From the NCBI GenBank assembly GCA_041879295.1, contig CP047152.1, forward strand, positions 3,849,501-3,913,500: DNA of 64,000 nucleotides, written 5' to 3'. This DNA is from Pseudomonas putida. Lineage in GTDB: Bacteria; Pseudomonadota; Gammaproteobacteria; Pseudomonadales; Pseudomonadaceae. Below the pieces are notes generated by a model. That model ran no database searches. It saw nothing but the letters and a program-made list of their open reading frames with translations, and was not told where the DNA came from. Of the stretch, positions 17,280 through 24,378 are shown one piece after another; the stretch's first letter is position 1, and the number at the start of each line of letters is the position of its first letter. The translations under genes were made by a program, and so were the position numbers.

Positions 17280-19715
17280 TCAGTAAGCCATGCTCCAGCT
17301 CAGCGTGTAGGTACGCCCGCGCCCCTGGTAGTCATACAGATACGCCGGCCCGTAGGTCGGCGAATAGAACAACGTCGCGCGCTGTCCCCATACCGTGCTG
17401 TACTGCTTGTCCAGCAGGTTCTGGATACCGGCGCTGAAGGTGCCGAAACCGGTGTCCTGGCTGCCCAGCAGGTCGAAGGTGGTGTAGCCGTCAATCTCGT
17501 GATCGGCATCGTCCTTCAGGCTGAAGGCATGGTTGGCCTGCAACCGTGCACTGCGGCCATCGGCCTTCCAGCCGACGAACGCGGTGGCCTTGGACAACGA
17601 AGCGTATCGGGCATCGCGCTTGATCCAGCCGCCGTCGGCGGCCTCTTCCTCGGAGCGTGTCATGTGCAATGTGCCGCCAGCTTCCCAGCCGGTCTGGAAG
17701 TGCCGGGTCAGTGCCCCTTCAAAGCCGAAGTCGCGGCTTTTCTGATCTTCCACGTCAATGGTCAGCGTTTGCGAATCGACGTTGATGATCTTGTCCGACC
17801 AGATGTAGTACAGCGCTGCCTGTGCATCCCAGTCCAGGTCGGCATAGCGCCAGCCCAATTCCACCTGGCGGCTCTTGATACCGGCCAACGGGTTATCGGC
17901 CACACTCAGGCCCGGCTTGCCGTAGTACTTGGCCGGGTCAGGCAGGTCGAAGCCTTCGCCATAGTTGCTCCACACCTGGTGGCCGTTCTTGAAGTCGTAG
18001 ATGGCACCAACGTTGAACAGGTTGACCTGATAGTCGTTACTGCCGCCCGGCACGCCCTTGAAGTCACTGACGTCCACGTCCATCTGCTGGCGCCGGGCGC
18101 CACCGGACAACGTCAGGTTGTCAGTGGCATGCCAGTCCAGCTGGGCATATACCGACACCCCATCCACCCGGTAGCTGGGGTAGCGTGCGGCCTTGCTGTC
18201 CTTTTCCAGCTCCAGGCCACCCGACTCGGACGAAGTCTGGGCGTTGAAGGTGGTCTGCTCGGCGTTGAAGCGCTCGCGGTCCAGGTCAACGCCGTAGGTC
18301 AGCTTCAGCGTATCCCACTGCTTGGCAAACAGGCCCTTGAGGCTGGTGACCTCGAAGTTCTGCTGCGAGGCGGCAAAGTACACCCCGCGCGAGCCGGTGG
18401 GTGTGGCACGGTTGTAGTACGGGAACGGGTAGAAGTTGTCGTCTTCCTTGCGGTACGAAGCCTGCAGGTAGAAGTCCTGGCCCAGCACGTCGGTGTGGTG
18501 GTAATTGGCATTGAGCAGCAGGCGCCGCGTGCGCGGCTCCAGGTCCGATGAATAACCGCTGCGCAGCTCGGCGTCTTCCAGGTCGGATGGCGCGTTGTAG
18601 TTCAGGTTGGGGAAGTAGATACCCGTGCTGCCGTGGTTGCCCGAGTCGTAGTACTGGGCCAACAGGTCGAGGCTCTGCTGGTCGTTCAGCTGCAGGCCCA
18701 AGGTACCGAGTACGTCGATGGTGCGGTTGTACTGCAGGTCGGTCTGGGTGTTGTCGATGAAGATCTGGTCGCCAGCACCATCGTAGAAGGCTTCGTTCTG
18801 CTCACCGGAAACCCCCAACCGGGCATTGACCCGCTCGTTGCCGCCGCTGACCGACTGGGCGAAGCGCGTAGCCAGGTCGTCGCTGTTGTTGAAACCGCTG
18901 CTGGCCCCCAACTGGGTCTCGAAGCGCGCCGGGCCGGGTTCGCCCTTCTTGGTCACGATGTTGATGATGCCGCCGGTGGCACCACCGCCGTAGATGGCGC
19001 TGGCGCCAGACAGCACTTCGACGCGCTCGACGTTGAACGGCGAAATGCTGTCGAACTGGCGCGACAGGCCGCGTGAGCTGTTCTGGCTGACCCCATCGAT
19101 CATCACCAGCACGTTGCGCCCGCGCATGTTCTGGCCGTAATTGGTGCGCCCTTCCGGCGCCAGGTCAAGGCCCGGCACCAGCTTGCCGATGGCTTCCTTC
19201 AGGCTGACGCCGCTGTCGATCTGCTCACGCAATTGCTGCTGGTCCACTACCCAGACGGTTCCGGGGATTTCGCTGATTGCGGTGCTGGTGCGCGAGGCTA
19301 CGCTGACTTCGATCGGCTTGAGGTTGACCGCCTGCGGCGCAGCCGCGGCCTTGCTCAGCGTGATGGTGCGAGCCTCGCTGAACTGCCAACTCATGCCACT
19401 GCCGGCCAGCAACTGCTGCAGGGCCTGCTCGACACTGTAGTTGCCCTGCAACGGCGGACTGACCTGGCCGGCGACATCGCCAGTGGTGTACAGCAGGTGC
19501 AGGCCGGCCTGGTCGGCGAAGGTGGTCAGCGCCTGGTCCAGCGGCTGGGTGGGCAGGTTGAGCTGGACCTGGCGGGCCTGCATCTGGGTCTGTTCGGCAG
19601 TTGTCGCAGCCCCAGCGTGCAGGGGGCCGAGCAACAGGGCCAAGGCACTGCAAGACATCAAGGCATGGTGAAGTGGACCGCAACGGCGGTGCAAGGGCTT
19701 GAGCATCAGAGGCAC
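17280..19715 (-). CDS. iutA: TonB-dependent siderophore receptor (aerobactin receptor IutA of P. putida type)
   Basis: An outer-membrane receptor of about 811 residues. After the signal peptide (ending near 'LHAGAA') comes a STN signalling domain ('QLNLPTQPLDQALTTFADQAG'), a plug ('ISEIPGTVWVVDQQQL', 'GASAIYGGGATGGIINIVTKKG') and a 22-strand barrel ending '...TLSWSMAY'. The STN domain marks it as a transducer that signals to an anti-sigma factor, here IutY next door. Start is uncertain: GTG 19715 has AGGAA well placed; TTG 19733 and ATG 19706 are alternatives. Aerobactin as ligand rests on the known iutA-iutY pair of P. putida. Confidence 0.85.
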   Translation of the reverse strand: MPLMLKPLHRRCGPLHHALMSCSALALLLGPLHAGAATTAEQTQMQARQVQLNLPTQPLDQALTTFADQAGLHLLYTTGDVAGQVSPPLQGNYSVEQALQQLLAGSGMSWQFSEARTITLSKAAAAPQAVNLKPIEVSVASRTSTAISEIPGTVWVVDQQQLREQIDSGVSLKEAIGKLVPGLDLAPEGRTNYGQNMRGRNVLVMIDGVSQNSSRGLSRQFDSISPFNVERVEVLSGASAIYGGGATGGIINIVTKKGEPGPARFETQLGASSGFNNSDDLATRFAQSVSGGNERVNARLGVSGEQNEAFYDGAGDQIFIDNTQTDLQYNRTIDVLGTLGLQLNDQQSLDLLAQYYDSGNHGSTGIYFPNLNYNAPSDLEDAELRSGYSSDLEPRTRRLLLNANYHHTDVLGQDFYLQASYRKEDDNFYPFPYYNRATPTGSRGVYFAASQQNFEVTSLKGLFAKQWDTLKLTYGVDLDRERFNAEQTTFNAQTSSESGGLELEKDSKAARYPSYRVDGVSVYAQLDWHATDNLTLSGGARRQQMDVDVSDFKGVPGGSNDYQVNLFNVGAIYDFKNGHQVWSNYGEGFDLPDPAKYYGKPGLSVADNPLAGIKSRQVELGWRYADLDWDAQAALYYIWSDKIINVDSQTLTIDVEDQKSRDFGFEGALTRHFQTGWEAGGTLHMTRSEEEAADGGWIKRDARYASLSKATAFVGWKADGRSARLQANHAFSLKDDADHEIDGYTTFDLLGSQDTGFGTFSAGIQNLLDKQYSTVWGQRATLFYSPTYGPAYLYDYQGRGRTYTLSWSMAY

Positions 19716-19831
19716 GAATGAGCTTCCTGACAAGTCGTAAATGAGAATGGGTTGCTGATCAGTCTCACTACGACGATCTGGCTTGCAGGAACTTGCAGTG
19801 CCAAATGAAAAATATTTTTATTTCTGTCCGG

Positions 19832-19920
19832 CCTCTTCGCGGGCAAGCCCGCTCCTACAACGAATGCGCCCGCCTGAATATCGTGCGACCTGTGCAGGAA
19901 CGGGCAAGCCCGCTAAGAGG
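19832..19920. repeat. REP pair (inverted, one arm degenerate)
   Basis: CCTCTTCGCGGGCAAGCCCG (19832 onward) and CGGGCAAGCCCGCTAAGAGG (ending 19920) face each other between iutA and iutY. The outer CCTCTT/AAGAGG also pair. It separates two genes read in the same direction, so it may act as an mRNA hairpin between them. Confidence 0.7.
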
Positions 19921-19934
19921 ACGGCACAAGCTCA

Positions 19935-21059
19935 TCAATGCACCACGGCCAACCATGGCAGGTAGGTCACCTTCAGGCCATATCGCTGCTCCAACGTCCG
20001 CAACAGAGCCTCAGGTTCATCCAGGTCGAACACCCCGCTCACCTCCATCGCAGCCAGCTTGCTGTCGGACAACACAATGCGCCCATGCCGGTATCGTTCA
20101 AGCTCCATCAGCACCTGCCCCAGCGGCTTGCCGTTGAAGATCAGCTTGCCCCGCTGCCAGGCCATCTGCGTGACGGCATCGGCCGCCACCGCCAGTTCAT
20201 GTTCACCCACCTTGGCTTCACCGCGAGCCAACACGACGTGGCCATCGCGCTGCACGCTGAAGGTGGCAGCATTGCCCTGCACCCGCGCACCGGCCGTTTC
20301 GACCACAAACGGCCGTGAATCATCAGCGGTCTCGAACAGTGCCTCACCCGCATCGAGCACCACACGCCGCTCATGCTCGCTGAACGCCACGCTCAAGGCG
20401 CTGGCGCTGTTCAGCGTCACCCGTGTGCCATCTGCCAGGGTAATGATCTGCCGTTCGCCCACGGCGGTGTGGTAATCCGCCAGCAGCATCGGGGCTTGCT
20501 GCCAACCCGCCACGGCGGCGACCAGCAACACCACCGATGCTGCCACACCCGCCTGCTTCAGCCGGCCGCGGCAATGGCGCAGAGCCTGGCCGATGTACTT
20601 TGCCACCATGCTCTCGGAAACCCCCAGGCGTTGAGCGACCTGCTTCTGGGTCAGGCCCTCGACACGGTTGAGCAACAGCGCCTGGCGGGCATTGTCGGGC
20701 AACTGCAACAGCGCCTGGTCAAGAATCTGCAAGCGCTCGCGGGCCAGCAACGCCGCCTCGGGTGCCGGTGCCGGGCAGGCCACCTCACAGGCTCCGTCGC
20801 TGTCGTCGTGGCTGGCAGCGATGCGTTGCTCACGGCGCAAGGCGTCAATTGCCAGGTTGCCGGCCACGCGGAAGATGAAACTGCGCGCGTGCAACACCGG
20901 CACTGCCTGCTCGTCGATGTTCACCAGCTTCAGGTAGGTTTCCTGCGCCACGTCGGCCGCGCGCTGGCGGTCGCTCATGCGCCGCGTCAGAAACTGCAGC
21001 AGGTCGTCGTAGTGCTCCTGGAAACTTGCCAGCAGGCCCGACATGGGTGAAGTCAGCAT
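19935..21059 (-). CDS. iutY: Hybrid ECF sigma / FecR-type anti-sigma protein IutY
   Basis: A single open frame of 374 residues joins two proteins that are normally separate. Residues about 8-80 are sigma region 2 ('DVAQETYLKLVNI', 'RSFIFRVAGNLAIDALRREQR') and 107-165 sigma region 4 with its HTH ('LTQKQVAQRLGVSESMVAKYI'). A membrane segment follows at about 170-190 ('VVLLVAAVAGW'). The rest is a periplasmic FecR domain ('RQIITLADGTRVTLNSASAL') with a STN-like tail. It matches the known P. putida IutY, released on siderophore binding by IutA. A Fur box lies upstream. Confidence 0.9.
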   Translation of the reverse strand: MLTSPMSGLLASFQEHYDDLLQFLTRRMSDRQRAADVAQETYLKLVNIDEQAVPVLHARSFIFRVAGNLAIDALRREQRIAASHDDSDGACEVACPAPAPEAALLARERLQILDQALLQLPDNARQALLLNRVEGLTQKQVAQRLGVSESMVAKYIGQALRHCRGRLKQAGVAASVVLLVAAVAGWQQAPMLLADYHTAVGERQIITLADGTRVTLNSASALSVAFSEHERRVVLDAGEALFETADDSRPFVVETAGARVQGNAATFSVQRDGHVVLARGEAKVGEHELAVAADAVTQMAWQRGKLIFNGKPLGQVLMELERYRHGRIVLSDSKLAAMEVSGVFDLDEPEALLRTLEQRYGLKVTYLPWLAVVH

Positions 21060-21094
21060 GATTGGGGAACAGCCAGTAAGAGAGGTTATCGGGC

Positions 21095-21113
21095 GTTAAT
21101 GAGAAACAGTATC
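21095..21113 (-). promoter_or_regulatory. Fur box upstream of iutY
   Basis: On the reverse strand GATACTGTTTCTCATTAAC matches 14 of 19 positions of the Fur consensus (GATAATGATAATCATTATC). It lies about 36-54 bp before the iutY start, which fits iron repression of the sigma/anti-sigma gene. Confidence 0.65.
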
Positions 21114-21190
21114 TTTCATATCAACCGATACTTTCAACGTCGACGCGCATTTGCCACACTGCCAGCTCCACTCCGGCAAGGTCACAGCCC

Positions 21191-21670
21191 ATGACTGCCC
21201 GTCTGTACCGCTATACCCGTCTGTTCCTGGTCCTGCTGCTGGCCTGTGGCCTGGCAGCCTGTGCGCTGTTCCAGCCACGTGACCCGGTGAACATCAGCGT
21301 GATCGGCATTGAACCACTGCCCGGGCAAGAGCTGGAACTGCGCATGGCGGTGAAAATGCGGGTGCAGAACCCCAATGAGGCACCGATCGATTACAACGGC
21401 ATCGCCTTGAATCTGGAAGTGAACGGCCAGCCGCTGGCCGCCGGGGTCAGCGACCAGCAGGGGCACATTGGCCGTTACGACGAAGCAGTGATCGTGGTGC
21501 CGGTCAGCATCACGGCGTTTTCCTTCCTGCGCCAGGCCTATGGGCTAGGCAAACTGGATTCGCTGCAGGGGCTGCCCTACAAGCTGCGCGGCAAACTGGC
21601 CGGCGGGCCGCTGGGGACCGTGCGTTTTACCGATGAAGGCAAGCTGGACCTGCCCAAGGGCACCTACTGA
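21191..21670 (+). CDS. LEA14-like (WHy domain) lipoprotein
   Basis: A 159-residue lipoprotein: hydrophobic signal with lipobox 'LAAC' near residue 24, then a LEA14/WHy-type beta-sandwich ('VNISVIGIEPLPGQELELR', 'VKMRVQNPNEAPIDYNGIA'). Such proteins are thought to protect against desiccation or stress at the envelope. Stands alone; divergent from iutY. Confidence 0.75.
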   Translation: MTARLYRYTRLFLVLLLACGLAACALFQPRDPVNISVIGIEPLPGQELELRMAVKMRVQNPNEAPIDYNGIALNLEVNGQPLAAGVSDQQGHIGRYDEAVIVVPVSITAFSFLRQAYGLGKLDSLQGLPYKLRGKLAGGPLGTVRFTDEGKLDLPKGTY

Positions 21671-21690
21671 TAAGCGCCCGGCGGGTGTGC

Positions 21691-21954
21691 TCAGCGGTTG
21701 GCGCTGGCTGCGGCCATCAGCTTGTTGACTTCGCTGCGCACCATGCTGGCGTATTCAGGCGGGGTCATGCCGTCCAGTTCAGCGCGCACCCACTCGGCCC
21801 ATTTGCCCTTGCGCCGTGGCTTTTCAGCAATCAGCCGGGCGGCTTCGCCCTTGGCTTTGCCCAGGTTGTTTTGCCACATCTCGAACAGCCGGGCCTTCTC
21901 TGCCTCGATCTGCGCCCGTTCCTCGAAGCTCATGTTGGCCAGATTGAAACTCAT
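21691..21954 (-). CDS. Small conserved cytoplasmic protein, function unknown
   Basis: An 87-residue, charged, helical protein ('MSFNLANMSFEERAQIEAE'...'RRKGKWAEWVRAELDGM'). I chose ATG 21954 because the longer reading to 22050 adds an unlikely N-terminus that overlaps the promoter of the divergent elaB/yqjD-like gene. No domain recognised. It converges with the lipoprotein gene. Confidence 0.6.
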   Translation of the reverse strand: MSFNLANMSFEERAQIEAEKARLFEMWQNNLGKAKGEAARLIAEKPRRKGKWAEWVRAELDGMTPPEYASMVRSEVNKLMAAASANR

Positions 21955-22081
21955 GAAGTTACCTGCAGGTTTGAAAATGGCCGCTATCTTACACCCAGGC
22001 AACCCATCATCGGAAAGCCGCCGCAACTTTACCGATGTGGTGGCATCCATTGTTCACACCCCCATTGACGAGGACGAGTTC

Positions 22082-22402
22082 ATGGCCCGGAAAAACGCCA
22101 CGCTGGCAGACAGCGATCAGATCAAGGACCAGGTATTCAGCGAACTGCAATCGCTGATAGAAGAATCGGAAAAACTGCTGAACGACAGTGCCGCCCTGGT
22201 CGGCGAAGAAGCAGAGACACTGCGCGCCCAGGTAAGCCTGAAGCTGCGCCAGGCACGCCAGGCGGCCAGCAACGTGCGCAGCAAGGCGCAACCGGTGGTG
22301 GACGCCACTCAGGACTACATCGGCGGCCACCCCTGGCAGACCGTCGCCATTTCCGCCGGCCTCGGGCTGGTGGTGGGCCTGCTACTGGGCCGGCGCAATT
22401 AA
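22082..22402 (+). CDS. ElaB/YqjD-type (DUF883) membrane-anchored protein
   Basis: A 106-residue protein with a long charged helix (residues 1-75) and a C-terminal membrane anchor ending 'GLGLVVGLLLGRRN', the hallmark of the DUF883 family. E. coli YqjD and ElaB tether ribosomes to the inner membrane in stationary phase. ATG 22082 gives the family-like N-terminus. The homologous function here is inferred. Confidence 0.82.
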   Translation: MARKNATLADSDQIKDQVFSELQSLIEESEKLLNDSAALVGEEAETLRAQVSLKLRQARQAASNVRSKAQPVVDATQDYIGGHPWQTVAISAGLGLVVGLLLGRRN

Positions 22403-22424
22403 AGCCTGCGCCGCCTGGTGCACA

Positions 22425-23042
22425 TCAGGCGGCCAAAGCCTGCGGGATGCCGCTGTGGAAGCGCAGCTCCTGGTCTGGTGACTGGATCAGCTCCATTTCC
22501 GCAGCGCGTACCAGCTCGACGCGGCGGGCGATGTCCGCCTCATCACCGTAGTTGTGCGCCAGTTTCAGATAACCCTGGTAGTGGCGCGCCTCGCTTTTCA
22601 GCAGCCCGTGGTAGAAGCGGCTCAGCTCCTCATCCAGATGCGGCACCAGCGCGGCAAAACGTTCGCAACTGCGCGCCTCGATGAACGCCCCCACCACCAG
22701 CGTATCCACCAGCTTGACCGGCTCGTGGGCGCGCACCAGCCGGCGCAACCCCGACGCATAACGCCCCGCCGACACCGGGCGCAACGGCACACCGCGACGC
22801 TTCATGAGGCGTAACACCTGTTCGTGATGCACCAGCTCCTCGCGGGCCAGGCGCGACATCATGTTGATCAGATCAAGGTGAGTGTTGTACTTGGCTATCA
22901 GGCTCAGGGCCGTGCTGGCGGCCTTGAACTCGCAGTTCTTGTGGTCGATCAGCAGGGTTTCCTGGTCGGCGAGCGCCGCTTCGATCCAGGCGTCTGGCGT
23001 CGGGCAGCCAAGAAAGGCGTCGATTTCGGGGATCAGGGACAT
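22425..23042 (-). CDS. miaE: tRNA-(ms2io6A)-hydroxylase MiaE
   Basis: MiaE hydroxylates ms2i6A at position 37 of tRNA using a ferritin-like di-iron centre and O2. The 205-residue protein shows the iron motifs 'REELVHHEQVLRLM' and 'ERFAALVPHLDEEL...SEARHYQGY'. It is monocistronic and divergent from an Anr-controlled stress gene, so an oxygen-dependent enzyme sits beside an oxygen-limitation promoter. Confidence 0.92.
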   Translation of the reverse strand: MSLIPEIDAFLGCPTPDAWIEAALADQETLLIDHKNCEFKAASTALSLIAKYNTHLDLINMMSRLAREELVHHEQVLRLMKRRGVPLRPVSAGRYASGLRRLVRAHEPVKLVDTLVVGAFIEARSCERFAALVPHLDEELSRFYHGLLKSEARHYQGYLKLAHNYGDEADIARRVELVRAAEMELIQSPDQELRFHSGIPQALAA

Positions 23043-23115
23043 AAGCGTGCAACCACACAGAACAGGCAGGGCCGGCGATTATACCGGCGGCGGCTGGCGA
23101 TGCCAGTGACTATGC

Positions 23116-23129
23116 TTGATGTACATCAA
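23116..23129 (+). promoter_or_regulatory. Anr/FNR box upstream of the universal stress gene
   Basis: TTGATGTACATCAA is a perfect FNR/Anr site (TTGAT-N4-ATCAA). A -10-like TATAGT lies at 23153-23158, which would place the box near -41.5, a class II activation position. The distance to the ATG at 23197 is normal. Confidence 0.75.
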
Positions 23130-23196
23130 GCGCTGGAGGGGGAAGCGCCGACTATAGTCAGGCATTGGTCGCCATCATCGAAGGGAGTTAACGCCC

Positions 23197-24060
23197 ATGC
23201 AAGCCGTCCGCAGCATCCTCGTCGTCCTCGACCCCGCGCACGCCCACAGCCGCGCGCTTACGCGGGCCAAGCTGATCGCTGGCATTACTGGCGCACGCCT
23301 GCATTTGCTGATGTGCGACAAACGGCATGATCACAGCGCGCTGCTGAGCCTGCTGAGCAGCCAGTTGCATGATGACGGCTACGACAATGTCACCCATGAA
23401 GAGGGCTGGCGCGACAACCTGCACGACACCATCATCTATGTACAGCAGGCCGAAGGCTGTGAACTGGTGATCAAGGACCACCGTCCGGACAACCCACTGA
23501 AAAAAGCCCTGCTCACCCCCAGCGACTGGAAGCTGCTGCGCCAATGCCCATGTGCCGTGCTGATGGTCAAGAGCGAGCGGCCGTGGACCGGGGGCAAGAT
23601 CCTGGCGGCGGTGGACGTGGGCAACCAGGACGAAGACCACCGCCGCCTGCATGCCAGCATCATCGACCATGGCTTCGAGATTGCCAAACTGGCCAAGGGA
23701 GAACTGCATGTCATCAGTGCCCACCCGTCGCCGATGCTGTCAGCGTCGGACCCGGCCTACCAGCTGAGCGATACGATCGAAAAACGCTACCGTGAAGCGT
23801 GCAAGGCGTTCCAGGCCGAATACGGCATCAGCGATGAGTGCCTGCACGTGGCCGAAGGGCCGGCGGATGTGTTGATTCCACATACCGAACAGAAGCTCGA
23901 TGCAGTGGTGACAGTGATAGGTACGGTGTGCCGCACAGGGATTTCCGGGGCGTTGATCGGTAATACCTCGGAAGTGGTGCTGGATGCGCTGGAGGGCGAT
24001 GTGCTGGTGCTCAAGAGCGAGGAAGCCATCGCCCACCTGGCGGAGCTGGCCCGCGGCTGA
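23197..24060 (+). CDS. Universal stress protein, tandem Usp domains (UspE-like)
   Basis: A 287-residue cytoplasmic protein with two Usp domains, the first starting 'VRSILVVLDPAHAHSRALT' and the second near residue 120 ('WTGGKILAAVDVGN'). It ends in a typical Usp loop 'TGISGALIGNTSEVVLDALEGDVLVL'. The upstream Anr box suggests induction under low oxygen, as for other pseudomonad Usp genes. ATG 23197 follows AAGGGAG. Confidence 0.87.
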   Translation: MQAVRSILVVLDPAHAHSRALTRAKLIAGITGARLHLLMCDKRHDHSALLSLLSSQLHDDGYDNVTHEEGWRDNLHDTIIYVQQAEGCELVIKDHRPDNPLKKALLTPSDWKLLRQCPCAVLMVKSERPWTGGKILAAVDVGNQDEDHRRLHASIIDHGFEIAKLAKGELHVISAHPSPMLSASDPAYQLSDTIEKRYREACKAFQAEYGISDECLHVAEGPADVLIPHTEQKLDAVVTVIGTVCRTGISGALIGNTSEVVLDALEGDVLVLKSEEAIAHLAELARG

Positions 24061-24080
24061 GTATGCAACAGGCAGGCCCC

Positions 24081-24152
24081 TTGTAGGAGCGGGTTCACCC
24101 GCGAATGCGTCATTGATTTCAACGCCACATTCGCAGGCAAACCCGCCCCCAA
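24081..24152. repeat. REP-like inverted pair (diverged)
   Basis: TTGTAGGAGCGGGTTCACCC followed by GCGAATG... and, reversed, CATTCGCAGGCAAACCCGCC about 25 bp on. It lies between the Usp gene and the converging fdsD. The second arm is more diverged than in the other pairs. Confidence 0.65.
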
Positions 24153-24174
24153 GGTTCCGTTGCCGCCCGGGAAT

Positions 24175-24378
24175 CTAGACCAACGCCTCCCGCACTTTTG
24201 GGTCAAGCCCCTCCCCCGCATGGGCCTCGTTCCACTCTGCCAACTGCCGGAGCATCGCCGGCGTCCAGAAGCTCTTCATATGCTGCCGCACCCCTTGCAC
24301 CGCCAGCGCCCGGTCTGGCTCGCTGTCGAAGTAATGGGCGATCTGGTTGGCCATCTTGACCAGGTTTTCGCTGCTCAT
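24175..24378 (-). CDS. fdsD: NAD-dependent formate dehydrogenase delta subunit
   Basis: A 67-residue protein ('LVKMANQIAHYFDSEPDRA', 'VRQHMKSFWTPAML') matching the FdsD family, a small subunit of the soluble NAD-linked formate dehydrogenase. Its ATG overlaps the fdsA stop by 4 bp (ATGA), so translation is coupled. It is the last gene of the unit; no fdsC-like gene lies between or after. Confidence 0.85.
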   Translation of the reverse strand: MSSENLVKMANQIAHYFDSEPDRALAVQGVRQHMKSFWTPAMLRQLAEWNEAHAGEGLDPKVREALV

